Positions 38,001-43,986 of a stretch of DNA of 64,000 nt are shown here, one piece after another. Below the pieces are notes generated by a model. That model did not search any database. It was not told the DNA's origin and saw only the letters and a list, made by a program, of their open reading frames with translations. The stretch's first letter is position 1, and each line of letters opens with the position of its first letter. The position numbers and the translations under genes were made by a program. This DNA is from Streptomyces goshikiensis (GTDB lineage: Bacteria; Actinomycetota; Actinomycetes; Streptomycetales; Streptomycetaceae): NCBI RefSeq assembly GCF_014650555.1, contig NZ_BMVE01000009.1, positions 235,010 through 299,009 of the forward strand. Direction: 5' to 3'.

Positions 38001-39517
38001 GCGTCACCACCGGGACCGCCGGCTCGGCCCGCCTAGCCGTCACAGACGGCCACACCGACCTTGTCGCCGGCCTTACCCCGGACGGCACCTCAGTCGCCTC
38101 GTCCCGCGCCTACGACGCCCTCGGCAAGGTGACCGCGAGCAACGGCATCACCCCGTCGGTCGGATACCAATCGGGCTGGACGGACGCCTCCACCGGCGAG
38201 GTGAATATGGCCTCTCGCTGGTACCAGCCCGGCATCGGCAGCTTCACCAGCCGCGACACCTGGCAACTGGACCCGAACCCGTCGGCCCAGGCCAACCGCT
38301 ACACGTACGCGAACGCCGGCCCGCTGAACGGGACCGACCCCACAGGTCACAGGAACGAGATGGGCGGTGGCAGTGGTTCAACCGGAACACTCACGCCTTA
38401 CAGCACTTCACCACTGCCCGCCCCGTCTACCTCCGCATCGTCGATGCGCTCCCAGCTCGCTCGGTTCCTCAAGCTCGAGAGCAGAATCAACAGATTCAAC
38501 GGCGTCGAGGAGTACTTCTCCGGAAACTCCTCCACCTCGGTTCCGTCTACGAAGGGCGAGCCGTTCCGGGGCTACAGGAACTGTGACAAGTACTGGTACA
38601 CCGTCGACTGCGGCGGTAGGGGATCGCGCAACCAGTACGACACTGCCCCTTCCACTGGCCCTGGTACCAGCCCCAGTACCAGTCCCGGCGTAGGTACGAG
38701 CGCCAGCTCTGGCAGTGGTCCCGGTGGCTGTCGTGTCAACTGCCGTCGCGCTGCGACGTTCCCTCCGCCCCCCCCGATTGACCAGAACCCCAACAACGGA
38801 CGCTCCCCGATTCCCGCCCCGCGACACATTCCCAAGCCCAACTGGGATCCGGGCAAGGGCGGCTGGGACCCCAAGAACGGCGTCGACATGGTCATCGGCG
38901 CTCTGAACCTCCTGAATATGCTCACGGGCGGCAGCGACGACGCGAGCGCCCCGGACCAGGTGGTCCAACCTCTCACTGGATTCGCCCCGATTCCGGGCAG
39001 TGACAGTGGAGCCGGCGGTAGTACAGACGACGACGCCTGTGACACCGGTGTCGGCTGGAGCGTGAACAAGAAGGGCGTCGCGAACAAGATCTACCTTCCG
39101 CGGAAGCGCCAGGCTGGCGCCTGTGTGGCCAGCGGTGCGTACGCCGACCTGACCAAGGACGACTACGTGGCACCGCCCCGGCCCGGCCTTGGGTTCGCTC
39201 TGCCGGGACTGAAGGATCTGCCGGGCAAGAACCGGGCCCGCGGCCACCTCATTGGCTTTGCCATGGGCGGATCGAACACCGATACGCGGAACTTCGTTCC
39301 CATGTACCAATCGGCAAACCAGGCCATGTATGACCATGCGGAAGACAAGGTCGTGACTTCAATCAAGAAGGGTGGGAACCAGTTCGTCCATGTGACTCCT
39401 GTGTACGACGACCCGACGTCGGTCATCCCGACCAAGGTCAACTTCATCTCCACCGGTACGGTCGACGTACGGTGCGAGTTCGACAACACGGCCGCAGCCA
39501 CATACAGATGTTGGTAG
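29003..39517 (+). CDS. Giant secreted RHS/LamG polymorphic toxin with C-terminal non-specific nuclease
   Basis: A 3504-residue exported protein. A signal peptide lies at 1-30 (RIARPLVFFVAFVLAVLAG). A DNRLRE-type domain spans about 360-546, an Ig-like NBR1-type domain 552-662, a DUF6531/RHS start near 772-852, three LamG/concanavalin-like domains at about 999-1232, 1276-1509 and 1514-1742, and dozens of YD repeats from 1750 to 3112, ending NGTDPTGH. The variable C-terminus (3342-3504) has RARGHLIGFAMGGS with His3415, the signature of the DNA/RNA non-specific endonuclease (NS_2) group. GTG 29003 follows a G-rich site. The next gene is a SUKH immunity protein. It most likely kills competitors by contact. 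Confidence 0.9.
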   Translation: MRIARPLVFFVAFVLAVLAGTEQAALAATRWAMAKVGQGAGQRPGQGWGTADDRAHAVSSRETGASAAGGRAGAVPSAEELPLAAGSARVDLGQESDAPKPVTREVSPPGTPPAQGFAPGASVELTQERARQARTYANPDGTFTTRFYDQPVNFLSRDGKWKEIDTSLAKAAPGMRVMSGTEAGWETRSTEEQVRFGEFADEETLVRLGVNDSGSIGYGIEGAAHSRGAVDGSVITYPEVRPAADLELIAGGQSVKETLLLKDASAPTQWRFPLAVNGLTAKVDEHGGIAFTDAAGQQKAWMPAGWMEDSNLAENANEGAISSGVAYSLEGAPGRQTLVVTLDKAWLTASERVFPVKVDPSVTGVSATSGTYVEAPYNQNFASDTVLKAGTYDGGGHKAASFLRFDGLSSGALKNAWVVDARLALYNSWSNSCTARPVTVHEITSNWSETSTSAYPGPATGSPLGSKSFAHGWRPSGTTSWSCGPAWESIPLGSSGRTLVDDWTHGRKPNYGLAVKASASDSNSWKQFGSDDYPNGKPSLDVTWTKYGATYKLGQFVTPMTATTEGTFKVTVINQGQETWPKNGNIKLKYELYDAANKLISDADKIRWTLMPSDIAPGSSVTLDAKIAPLAPGTYTLVWTMDDLGVSAFTTAGVPGAAVRVEAVNTPPQLTGEAPPSGTVVDTLTPALWASATDLDRSPNTLTYQFEVCEVVGKDTRSNCRTGPSASSQSWNVPTDWLKWSTTYAWYAYASDSKDQSKRPGPSLLTTQVPQPAITSHLGGADTDSARAFGARSGNYATAATDAAVSTIGPELAVTRTYNSQDPRSTNAFGAGWATRWDMRAAAEGDGNVVVTRANGSQARFGRNSDGTYSSASGATTTLTAVEGGGWMLRDASGTVYAFDSAGLLTKVTDGFGREQALTYSSGGRLATATDATSQRSLSFTWSGNQVKTVSTAAVGPASAPLTWTYTYSGDRLIKVCPPDSATACTVYEYADGSHYRGLVQDANPVGYWRLNETEGESAASEAVSRTGLNAGHYRDVTFGVAGALTGTGNKATSFNGTNSYVELPESTLSSSTVLSVELWFKTDKPGTLVGFQDKRLTEGQPDWWNPVLGINQSGKLHGGFELSTMGTSPITSPATVTDNAWHHAVLTSIGTSQTLYLDGQAVGTRAGTVDHYGKTFTYLGAGYSSAAWDGAAAGVRRFTGAMDEVAVYHRALGAGAVAAHYAARTGSSKLTRATLPSGRVSANVVYNGDTERATEVTDDNGGTWKISAPSYSAGSAAYANAVRSSTPANYWRLGDSSGAAAADEIPSGGDGSYRDGVTLGAVGAFLDGEDGAITLDGAEGAVQVPAEPLSGQSALSAELWFRTDKPSGVLLSLQNTALDTTPQDWNPSLLIDGDGKLRGHLWNGQAISALTSSKPVTDNVWHHAVIAGSATGQALYLDGVKIASKTGAVAPESLAYAYLGAGYSSSNWDGQAPGVRYFSGQLDEAALYGKELDAKTVADHFKARNHLVTGSGAQYRGSVMADAPTGYWPLDETSGTSVINKVAVTGGNGAYTKAKPDTAGAFGIGDGSAVEFTGDGYAELPPIGMATTDVAVELWFKTSKPGVLLSNQELPLAGASEVAGDWAPVLYVGADGKLHGEYFSGVSAGSNASSITVTDNAWHHAVVSARAATQTLYLDGTQVAQKSNAPVNHEDSKHTYIGAGFAKNWVSAPAEISFFTGQIDEVSVYQHALTGSQVSEHYRARSQAGASSLASTVTVTDPAGAVTSTTYDAIRGQRPVASADADGGVTTYAYDTGGFPHTVTDPNGHSTITGHDSRGNTVSTTTCRDSNSCWTSYATYFFNAADPLDLRNDKPTSVRDARSADPDDTRYKTTTSYTTRGLPFSVTLADGRQSITSYTAGTEAAVGGGTVPPRLVSQRKTPGGATTKYTYYANGDIAQVTAPSGLATTYTYDAIGRKLTETQASDATPDGVTTSYTYNAMSRISSESAPGAKNEVTGVTHTANVSRTYDADGQLLTESTQDTTGGDATRTTTYHYNAFGLNDSAKDAAGNESTFTHDLLGRMIRETDPAGNVVTHAYTKRGQLAESVLKDWTGHPSGQTRDLVLVSNAYDPAGRLASTTDAMGATTAFTYYDDGLKATATAKQVTQSDGSKHDIVLESNSYDGAGNPVSQTSSGGRTTVNTVDATGRTTRAVFDPNGLNRVSTFAYDNDDRITEQTQSIDDAGKKLTSTTEYDAAGNPKKATVTDGTGTRTSSATYDQRGMALTQVTPRGNTTTSRYDALGRLIEQTMPQIQAEENGNTAAAVTPKTLTGYNTFGETTESRDARGQVTRTETDKLGRPVAVTLPAYTPPGGTAITAVSRTTYDKLGNPASTTDPLGRATYYVYDQLGNQIRKTDPAVAGAQGLTAPGATTFNGTTTDLSGGGVSTYTWTPTGLPLSATDPTGARTESTYDELGRKLTATTIERKPTLQNLVSRYTWDDAGNQIGSTTPGGRRTTTAYDTAGQALAVTDPLGGITRAVYDGLGRATEGKDATGRKTVTAYDVMGKPTSVTDYGTGASPLRSVATEYDADGNVTASVSASGARRTYTYDALGQKTKQVEPVTATDSITTTFGYDAAGHRTRLTDGRGKATYYTFNTWGLPESTIEPATTQHWAADVRTWTNVYDAAGQLTTEQLPGNVKRQKTYDALGRLTVETGSGTSVATRPRTLSYDLAGRMTGAGGDGILTNNTYTYNDRGQLLSTDGPGGTSTYTYDADGQMTSRTDAAGATAFTYDPAGRLGTTTDPLTGTQVRSGYDAAGRPTVNEYARPAAGGTYTIAAKRSYTYDALGRLANDSVTRTGTGTSIQGTAYEYDLDDRLVKKTAVGTAGAGAETYAYDLAGRMTSETSEATTTPYEWDKSGNLTKRGDATATYDSRNRVETWGTQTFAYSARGTEKTVTESGTSRQINSDAFERTITNGTSTFTYDSLDRVMTHNGSAFIYDGGSNNLAKDGTSTYSRTPGGTLLSSVTTGTAGSARLAVTDGHTDLVAGLTPDGTSVASSRAYDALGKVTASNGITPSVGYQSGWTDASTGEVNMASRWYQPGIGSFTSRDTWQLDPNPSAQANRYTYANAGPLNGTDPTGHRNEMGGGSGSTGTLTPYSTSPLPAPSTSASSMRSQLARFLKLESRINRFNGVEEYFSGNSSTSVPSTKGEPFRGYRNCDKYWYTVDCGGRGSRNQYDTAPSTGPGTSPSTSPGVGTSASSGSGPGGCRVNCRRAATFPPPPPIDQNPNNGRSPIPAPRHIPKPNWDPGKGGWDPKNGVDMVIGALNLLNMLTGGSDDASAPDQVVQPLTGFAPIPGSDSGAGGSTDDDACDTGVGWSVNKKGVANKIYLPRKRQAGACVASGAYADLTKDDYVAPPRPGLGFALPGLKDLPGKNRARGHLIGFAMGGSNTDTRNFVPMYQSANQAMYDHAEDKVVTSIKKGGNQFVHVTPVYDDPTSVIPTKVNFISTGTVDVRCEFDNTAAATYRCW

Positions 39518-39532
39518 TCGGAAGGAATGCAA

Positions 39533-40027
39533 GTGTCTTCGTCCTTTGATGAGCTGTCCCGGATCTTGGGGCCGTCTCCGTTGCCCGAGCGTGCCCTGGC
39601 CGACGTCGAGCGGGCATGGGAGACCGCCCTTCCCGCGGAAGTGCAGCGAGTGCTGCAGACGTACGGGGACCTCATGGTCGACGATTTCCTTTACCTCTTC
39701 GGTCCGCTCACCCTCGAGGAGAAGGGCGAGTGGATGAGCGGCTACGTGAAGCGCGGAGAATCCCGGCTGATCGTCGAGCCCGTTCTTCCGGAACCCGGTG
39801 GAATGCTCCACTGGGGACAGACGATTGACGGGGACCGGCTGTTCCTGGTGCCCCGTGGTGCGGCTGATCCTTGGACCGTCTCCGCGTTCCGCCGTAACTG
39901 GGGAGACTGGTACGAGACCAGCCTCCCTCTTGAGGAGTGGCTCGTGGGTGTCTTTCGCGGGGACATCGAGACGGACTGGATGCCGGAATGGCCCACGGTC
40001 CACGCCCTTGTGGCGGACGACGACTGA
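39533..40027 (+). CDS. SUKH-family immunity protein
   Basis: A 164-residue cytoplasmic protein with the SMI1/KNR4 (SUKH) pattern: LPERALADVERAWETALPAE, a YGDLMVDDFLYLFGP loop, and a GTLFLVPRG-like strand (DGDRLFLVPRGAAD) ending in WLVGVFRGDIETDWMP. SUKH proteins neutralise nuclease toxins. It lies 15 bp after the RHS nuclease gene, the standard toxin-immunity order. GTG 39533 is preferred because GGAAGGA sits six bases before it. ATG 39527 would directly abut that site. It should protect the producer from the nuclease domain upstream. Confidence 0.85.
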   Translation: MSSSFDELSRILGPSPLPERALADVERAWETALPAEVQRVLQTYGDLMVDDFLYLFGPLTLEEKGEWMSGYVKRGESRLIVEPVLPEPGGMLHWGQTIDGDRLFLVPRGAADPWTVSAFRRNWGDWYETSLPLEEWLVGVFRGDIETDWMPEWPTVHALVADDD

Positions 40028-40084
40028 GGTCGCGGCCGGGGGCAAGCCGGTGACAGACGGGGTTGCCCCCTTTCATCGGGGATG

Positions 40085-40486
40085 GCGTGGTCAGGGCAAC
40101 GATGTCCTCCGTCAGCCGCAGCAACAGGAAGGCCAGCTCCGGGTTGGCGTCTGCGCGGCTGGCGTTGACCGCCCCGCCGCCCAGTTGCACCGCGGGGACG
40201 TAGTCGAAGGCGGCCTCCACTTGCTCCGAGGTGAGCGGCGTGCGAGGCAGGTGCACTCCCACCCCGTCGGTGTCCGGGCTCCAGACTGCTGGCCCGCCCC
40301 GCGCCACTCGATCAGTAGTGGGTCGTCGAGGCGGACGTTGTCTGGGTCAAGGCCGGCCCGTCGCAGGAACTCCAGGAGGTCGCGGGGGTTCAGGGCGCGG
40401 CCGAGGATTTCCCCGTCCGCGCGGACGCGGCGCCCGCCCTGGGCATCGGGTGGGTACACGACCACTTTTGGTCGGCTTTCGGTCAT
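40085..40486 (-). pseudogene. Frameshifted small accessory gene
   Basis: From ATG 40486 the frame reads MTESRPKVVVYPPDAQGGRR and continues to LLIEWRG. At about 40300 the plausible sequence moves to another frame: VWSPDTDGVGVHLPRTPLTS, then FDYVPAVQLGGGAVNASRAD and ELAFLLLRLTEDIV. The two halves join into one protein of about 130 residues, so an indel broke the gene. The authentic 3' end is unclear; the frame runs antisense into the immunity gene. It is the third gene of a small operon with DUF6233 and a zinc-ribbon protein. Confidence 0.5.
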
Positions 40487-40509
40487 GTCTCCACCCTGGG
40501 GTCGGTGGT

Positions 40510-40842
40510 TCACTCCAGCACTCCGAGGGCGGTGTCGGGCCGGCAGTGAGGGCATGCGGGGATGCCCTGGGCGAGCAGGGCGCGTATCTGGTCGGCGTCG
40601 GCCGGGGCGCAGCGGCTGCGGGTGTCCCAGCAGTCCCCGGCGTGAACGCGGGCCGGGAGGCGGCCGACACTGATCCCGCGCTCGACCAGCCATGCCGGGG
40701 GCTCGGGCGCCGGCTGCTGCCGGGTGGTGGCGGCTTCGCGCTTCTCGGCGGCGGCGAGGGCCTGTTCCGTGCGGCTGAGTTCGCCGCGCAGGTAGGTGGC
40801 CAGAGTCCGTATCCGGGGGAGGTCGGGCGGCAGGACGGACAT
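40510..40842 (-). CDS. DUF6233-family protein
   Basis: A 110-residue protein matching the Streptomyces DUF6233 layout: PDLPRIRTLATYLRGELSRT (coiled coil), then a GDCW element and a C-terminal CPHCRPDTALGVLE. The His/Cys residues (HAGDCW, CPHC) may bind zinc. The start ATG 40842 lies three bases after the stop of the zinc-ribbon gene, so the two are coupled. These small genes occur together in many Streptomyces genomes, often beside phage or plasmid remnants. Function unknown. Confidence 0.75.
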   Translation of the reverse strand: MSVLPPDLPRIRTLATYLRGELSRTEQALAAAEKREAATTRQQPAPEPPAWLVERGISVGRLPARVHAGDCWDTRSRCAPADADQIRALLAQGIPACPHCRPDTALGVLE

Positions 40843-40845
40843 GGT

Positions 40846-41013
40846 TCAGCCCCCGTACTGGGCCTGACGGGCGGCCTTGCATGAGGGGCATGTGGGGGAC
40901 GCGCCGGGCCCGCCGTATTTGCATGTCGGGGCGTGGCAGAGCGCGCATGGCCCGGTCTGGCTGGGGGCCCAGGTGGCGGGCTTGGGTCTGGTGGGGGTTT
41001 CGGGGGTGGCCAT
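40846..41013 (-). CDS. Small zinc-ribbon protein
   Basis: A 55-residue protein starts MATPETPTRPKPATWAPSQT and carries two Cys pairs, CALC and CPSC, flanking a His and CKYGG, so it can bind one zinc. AGGAG lies six to seven bases upstream of ATG 41013. It is the first gene of a three-gene operon with DUF6233 and a frameshifted gene. A truncated relative is at 8479-8586. It is too short for routine gene finding. It may be a nucleic-acid-binding ribbon. Confidence 0.65.
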   Translation of the reverse strand: MATPETPTRPKPATWAPSQTGPCALCHAPTCKYGGPGASPTCPSCKAARQAQYGG

Positions 41014-41120
41014 GGCGGTCTCCTGGGTATGCGGACGGCGTCACTCCTATTGGATCGCATGTTCGAATTTGGGGGCGAGTGCGGCGCGGCTCATTCCGCC
41101 CGCTCCGGCGTGTGTGTCTT

Positions 41121-41190
41121 GTGACAGCGAAGGTTGATCTTTGCCAGCGAAGGTTGATGATCAGTAGGTTCGTGTCATCGAAGTTTGAGC
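41121..41190 (+). repeat. Transposon-end-like repeat cluster B
   Basis: Three direct motifs: GTGACAGCGAAGGTTGATC (41121-41139), GCCAGCGAAGGTTGATGA (41143-41160) and GTGTCATCGAAGTTTGAGC (41172-41190). The CGAAG cores are 20 and 31 bp apart. An inverted relative of the third copy is at 41675-41693, so the two flank the gene at 41234-41632. Compare cluster A at 19980. Confidence 0.6.
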
Positions 41191-41233
41191 GGCATCCGAC
41201 CGCCGAGCTGCCCTTCGGCAACCAGGAGCCTGT

Positions 41234-41632
41234 GTGTCGATCGCACTCGACTTTCCGGAGTTCCCCTTTGAGGAACCTCCTGGCTCGATCAGCTGCCTGC
41301 AGAAGCCCTGGAATGGGGTCCTCGTCAGGGTGGACCACATCCACTTCACGACTGGCGACAAGGTCACCTTCGACGTCACGGTCTACAGCGACACCGCCGG
41401 GCAGATCTTGGCCGCGAAGACCCAGGGCGTCGTGCGCGTCACCGCTGACACCACCTCCGTCAGCTACACCATTCCCTGGGACGGCGTCCTGGACGCCGTC
41501 GCTGAGGGCTCCATCACGGTCCTCTACACCCTCGCCCCCGTCGACGGCAGCACGCCATCGACCTCGCAGGAAGCCATGGTCCAGTACTCCCGCCAGCAGC
41601 CCGGCGGCACCGTCTGCGGTCCGGACAGCTGA
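41234..41632 (+). CDS. Small Ig-like beta-rich hypothetical protein
   Basis: A 132-residue protein with no signal peptide. The centre, LVRVDHIHFTTGDKVTFDVT and TIPWDGVLDAVAEGSITVLY, alternates like an immunoglobulin or invasin-type beta sandwich. The ending is TVCGPDS. GTG 41234 has AGGAG at six to seven bases. It lies between inverted copies of a transposon-end-like repeat and so may be cargo of a small mobile cassette. Function unknown. Confidence 0.6.
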   Translation: MSIALDFPEFPFEEPPGSISCLQKPWNGVLVRVDHIHFTTGDKVTFDVTVYSDTAGQILAAKTQGVVRVTADTTSVSYTIPWDGVLDAVAEGSITVLYTLAPVDGSTPSTSQEAMVQYSRQQPGGTVCGPDS

Positions 41633-41674
41633 GCTGCGTCGGCAAGTCTCTCGCGCCGGCGCAGCACCAGCGTC

Positions 41675-41693
41675 GCTCAAGCTTCGATGTCAC
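41675..41693 (-). repeat. Inverted copy of the transposon-end-like repeat
   Basis: GCTCAAGCTTCGATGTCAC is, on the minus strand, GTGACATCGAAGCTTGAGC, matching 17 of 19 bases of the copy at 41172-41190. Together they bracket about 520 bp containing one gene. Confidence 0.55.
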
Positions 41694-41829
41694 GGGACAG
41701 TGCGCCGGGTCGCATCGGCGGGGGTTGCGGGGCTAAGGGGGCGGTGATGTAGCACGTGCGCGAACTCCACCCTGTAGCGCTCTGACCTGCGATTTTGTGC
41801 AACTTGCGGGGCTAACCCCTCTCCGCTCC

Positions 41830-41873
41830 AAAGTGCGGATCACACCTCCCGCCGGGGGTGTGATCCGCACTTT
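41830..41873. terminator. Very strong hairpin
   Basis: Perfect 17-bp arms, AAAGTGCGGATCACACC (41830-41846) and its complement (41857-41873), with a 10-nt loop. The left arm starts with AAA and the right ends TTT, so it works on either strand. No obvious gene ends immediately before it. Confidence 0.6.
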
Positions 41874-42006
41874 CGCGTAAGGAGATATCTGGCATGAGCA
41901 TGTAAGGAATGGGTGGGGAGTCGACGGGTGAGGAGTCGGGCGGGAGCCGGCCGGGCCCGGCGGGGCACCGGCCCCGCGCAGCCGCCGGTCCGGCAGGCGC
42001 CGGCTG

Positions 42007-42159
42007 GTGGGCCGGGTGTTCTCGGTGCTCGCCGTCGAGGTGGTGCAGGCCGCGTTGTCCGTGTGGGCGCCGGAGTGGGCGGAGGCGGCGCAGATCGTGA
42101 CCACGGTCCTGCGGGTTGTGCGGCTTGGCCGCGCTCGGGGCGGGCGGCCGCGCGGCTAG
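42007..42159 (+). CDS. Possible small membrane-associated protein
   Basis: A 50-residue frame from GTG 42007 reads MGRVFSVLAVEVVQAALSVW, then APEWAEAAQIVTTVLRVVRL and a basic tail GRARGGRPRG. It has two amphipathic or hydrophobic helices and good third-position GC. The ribosome-binding site is weak and an overlapping longer frame exists. It sits between two strong hairpins, upstream of nothing in the same direction. Confidence 0.3.
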   Translation: MGRVFSVLAVEVVQAALSVWAPEWAEAAQIVTTVLRVVRLGRARGGRPRG

Positions 42160-42235
42160 TCAAGCCTGCGGGTTCCCGGGCGGCGCGAGCGGCTCGGGAA
42201 CCCGGGGGTCCGCCTCTGGCGCACCCCCGGTGGCG

Positions 42236-42274
42236 GTCAGGCCCGTGGCTGCTCAAGCAGCACACGGGCCTGAC
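42236..42274. terminator. Hairpin downstream of the IclR-like gene
   Basis: GTCAGGCCCGTG (42236-42247) pairs with CACGGGCCTGAC (42263-42274). Inside the loop GCTGCT/AGCAGC extends the stem. It lies about 130 bp beyond the minus-strand IclR-like gene and beyond the small + frame ending at 42159. Confidence 0.55.
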
Positions 42275-42402
42275 TCCAGTTTTTCGTTGTTCCCGGCATC
42301 GGGGACCTCCTGCTACCCCGATGCCGGTTGTGACGGTGTGGGCTCGGTTGCCGCCTGCCCCCCTCGGGTGGCCGGGCGCGTCGCGTGTGGCAGGTGTGTG
42401 GG

Positions 42403-43986
42403 TCACATGGCGGCGGCGTAGGTGTCGGCGATGGAGGTGATGGGGACGCCGTGGTCGTTGAGGTCGTCGACCACGTCGGACCAGTCCAGGGCCGGCCTGC
42501 TGGGGACGGGTGGCTGGGGCGGGTGGGTGGGATGTTCGGCTTCGGGCCGGTTGGGTGCCGGCCCGGTCCGCACCGTGATGGCGGCCGATCGTGTCAGGAG
42601 TAGTCCGTCGGTGGGCGGGACGACCGCGATCTCTCCGTGTCGCGGTGGGGCGGGTTCGACGGGCGGGTTGCCGCTGAGGAGCAGGCTGAGCAGGACGGTC
42701 GCGGACTGGTCGGTGAGGGTCTGGGCGGCCTCCTTGAGACGGTGGCGCTGTGAGGCCGGCAGGGACAAGGCGAGGGCTTCGGCCTGACCGAAGCTGAGGG
42801 GCACCGCCACACACACCTCACGTGGGGAGTACTCCTGCCAGTCGAACTGCACCGAGCGGGGACCGTTGTGATCGATGATGCGGAACAGGCGCGCGGGGTC
42901 GGTGATGGTCCGCGGGGTCAGGGGTACGGGGTGGCGGCGGGCGAGGTGGTCCATGCGCGCCTCGAACGGCAACTGCTGCAAGAGACTCTTGCCGACCGCG
43001 CTGGCATGTCCCGCGAACCGGAAGTCGACCCACTCGTACACACGGGGAGCCTGCGGGCCGTCGGCGAGCCGGGAGATGTGCACATCCCCGTCGGTGTAGC
43101 TGCTCACGTAGACCGCGGCGCCCACCGCGTCCCGCAGCGTGCCCAGCGTCCGCTGCAGCGCGCTCTCCGCCGCACTACCCGAGGGCTGCGCCAACGCCAG
43201 GAGGTCCGGGCCCGGCGCGTACCCGCCATCGGGCAGCCCGTCTGCCATACCGCGTTGGCACAACCACGGCAGCAGACGATCCACCCCTCCCTTCGAGAGC
43301 CGAGCCCGCTTCGACAACTGCGCCGGACTCAGTGCCACGGAGGAGCCGTGCAGCACGTGCAGGATCCGCAACGCCCGCTCCACCGCTTTCCACTGCGCCG
43401 GCGCAGACCCCTGGCCGGGTACCTGCCGCTGCGCCACCGTCAACCGCGGCGCACGCAACGGTGAGGCGGAGAACCCGACGCTGCGCCCCGGTATGCCGCC
43501 CGCGCCGCACAGAAGCGCCGCGCACAGCTCGTCGGCGAACTCGGTGTCCTCGACGGCCTGGCCGTCGGCAGGGAACTTGGCCATGTCGGCCCGCAACGCG
43601 AGCGCGTCCCCGTGCCCGAGCTGCGCGGCGGCCGAGACCAGTTCCGTCACTTCGGTGTGCAGCGCCGGTCTGCCCACGCGGGCGGCCAGGACAGCGAGGC
43701 GGAAGACGGCGCCGGGGTGGCCGTGCTCGGCGGCATGGCCCAGCCACCGCTCGGCGGCCTCCACATCCCTGTGACGCAGGGCCTTGGACCCCAGGCGGTA
43801 GGCGGAGTTCACATCGGCCGCATCCGGCTGCGGTGTGCCGCCGACATGGTCGGTCCGGCGGGGAGCGGCCCAGCTGCGGTCGGGACGGTCCCAGAAGTCA
43901 GCCGGGCCCGCCAGACGCGACATCAGGGCGGCAAGCCGTGCGGCGGAGTCCCCTGCGGTGCGCCCGTCCCCTGTTACGTCACTCAC
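42403..43986 (-). CDS. IclR-like regulator with N-terminal Sel1/TPR-like region
   Basis: A 527-residue protein. Residues 60-125 have Sel1/TPR-like helices (AERWLGHAAEHGHPGAVFRL). Residues 205-265 form a winged helix of IclR type (ERALRILHVLHGSSVALSPA, then SKGGVDRLLPWLCQ). Residues 275-430 follow the IclR effector-domain layout (VYVSSYTDGDVHISRL, GHASAVGKSLL). The C-terminus is Pro-rich. The start GTG 43986 overlaps the stop of the sigma-factor gene by 8 nt (GTGAGTGA), so the two are coupled. The pair may be a two-gene regulatory unit with the regulator modulating sigma activity. That role is inference. Confidence 0.7.
   Translation of the reverse strand: MSDVTGDGRTAGDSAARLAALMSRLAGPADFWDRPDRSWAAPRRTDHVGGTPQPDAADVNSAYRLGSKALRHRDVEAAERWLGHAAEHGHPGAVFRLAVLAARVGRPALHTEVTELVSAAAQLGHGDALALRADMAKFPADGQAVEDTEFADELCAALLCGAGGIPGRSVGFSASPLRAPRLTVAQRQVPGQGSAPAQWKAVERALRILHVLHGSSVALSPAQLSKRARLSKGGVDRLLPWLCQRGMADGLPDGGYAPGPDLLALAQPSGSAAESALQRTLGTLRDAVGAAVYVSSYTDGDVHISRLADGPQAPRVYEWVDFRFAGHASAVGKSLLQQLPFEARMDHLARRHPVPLTPRTITDPARLFRIIDHNGPRSVQFDWQEYSPREVCVAVPLSFGQAEALALSLPASQRHRLKEAAQTLTDQSATVLLSLLLSGNPPVEPAPPRHGEIAVVPPTDGLLLTRSAAITVRTGPAPNRPEAEHPTHPPQPPVPSRPALDWSDVVDDLNDHGVPITSIADTYAAAM

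Noticed and set aside
40112..41680. 522-codon minus frame spanning 40.1-41.7 kb
   Set aside because: It crosses three better-supported small genes and an opposite-strand gene; only its last third follows a real gene.
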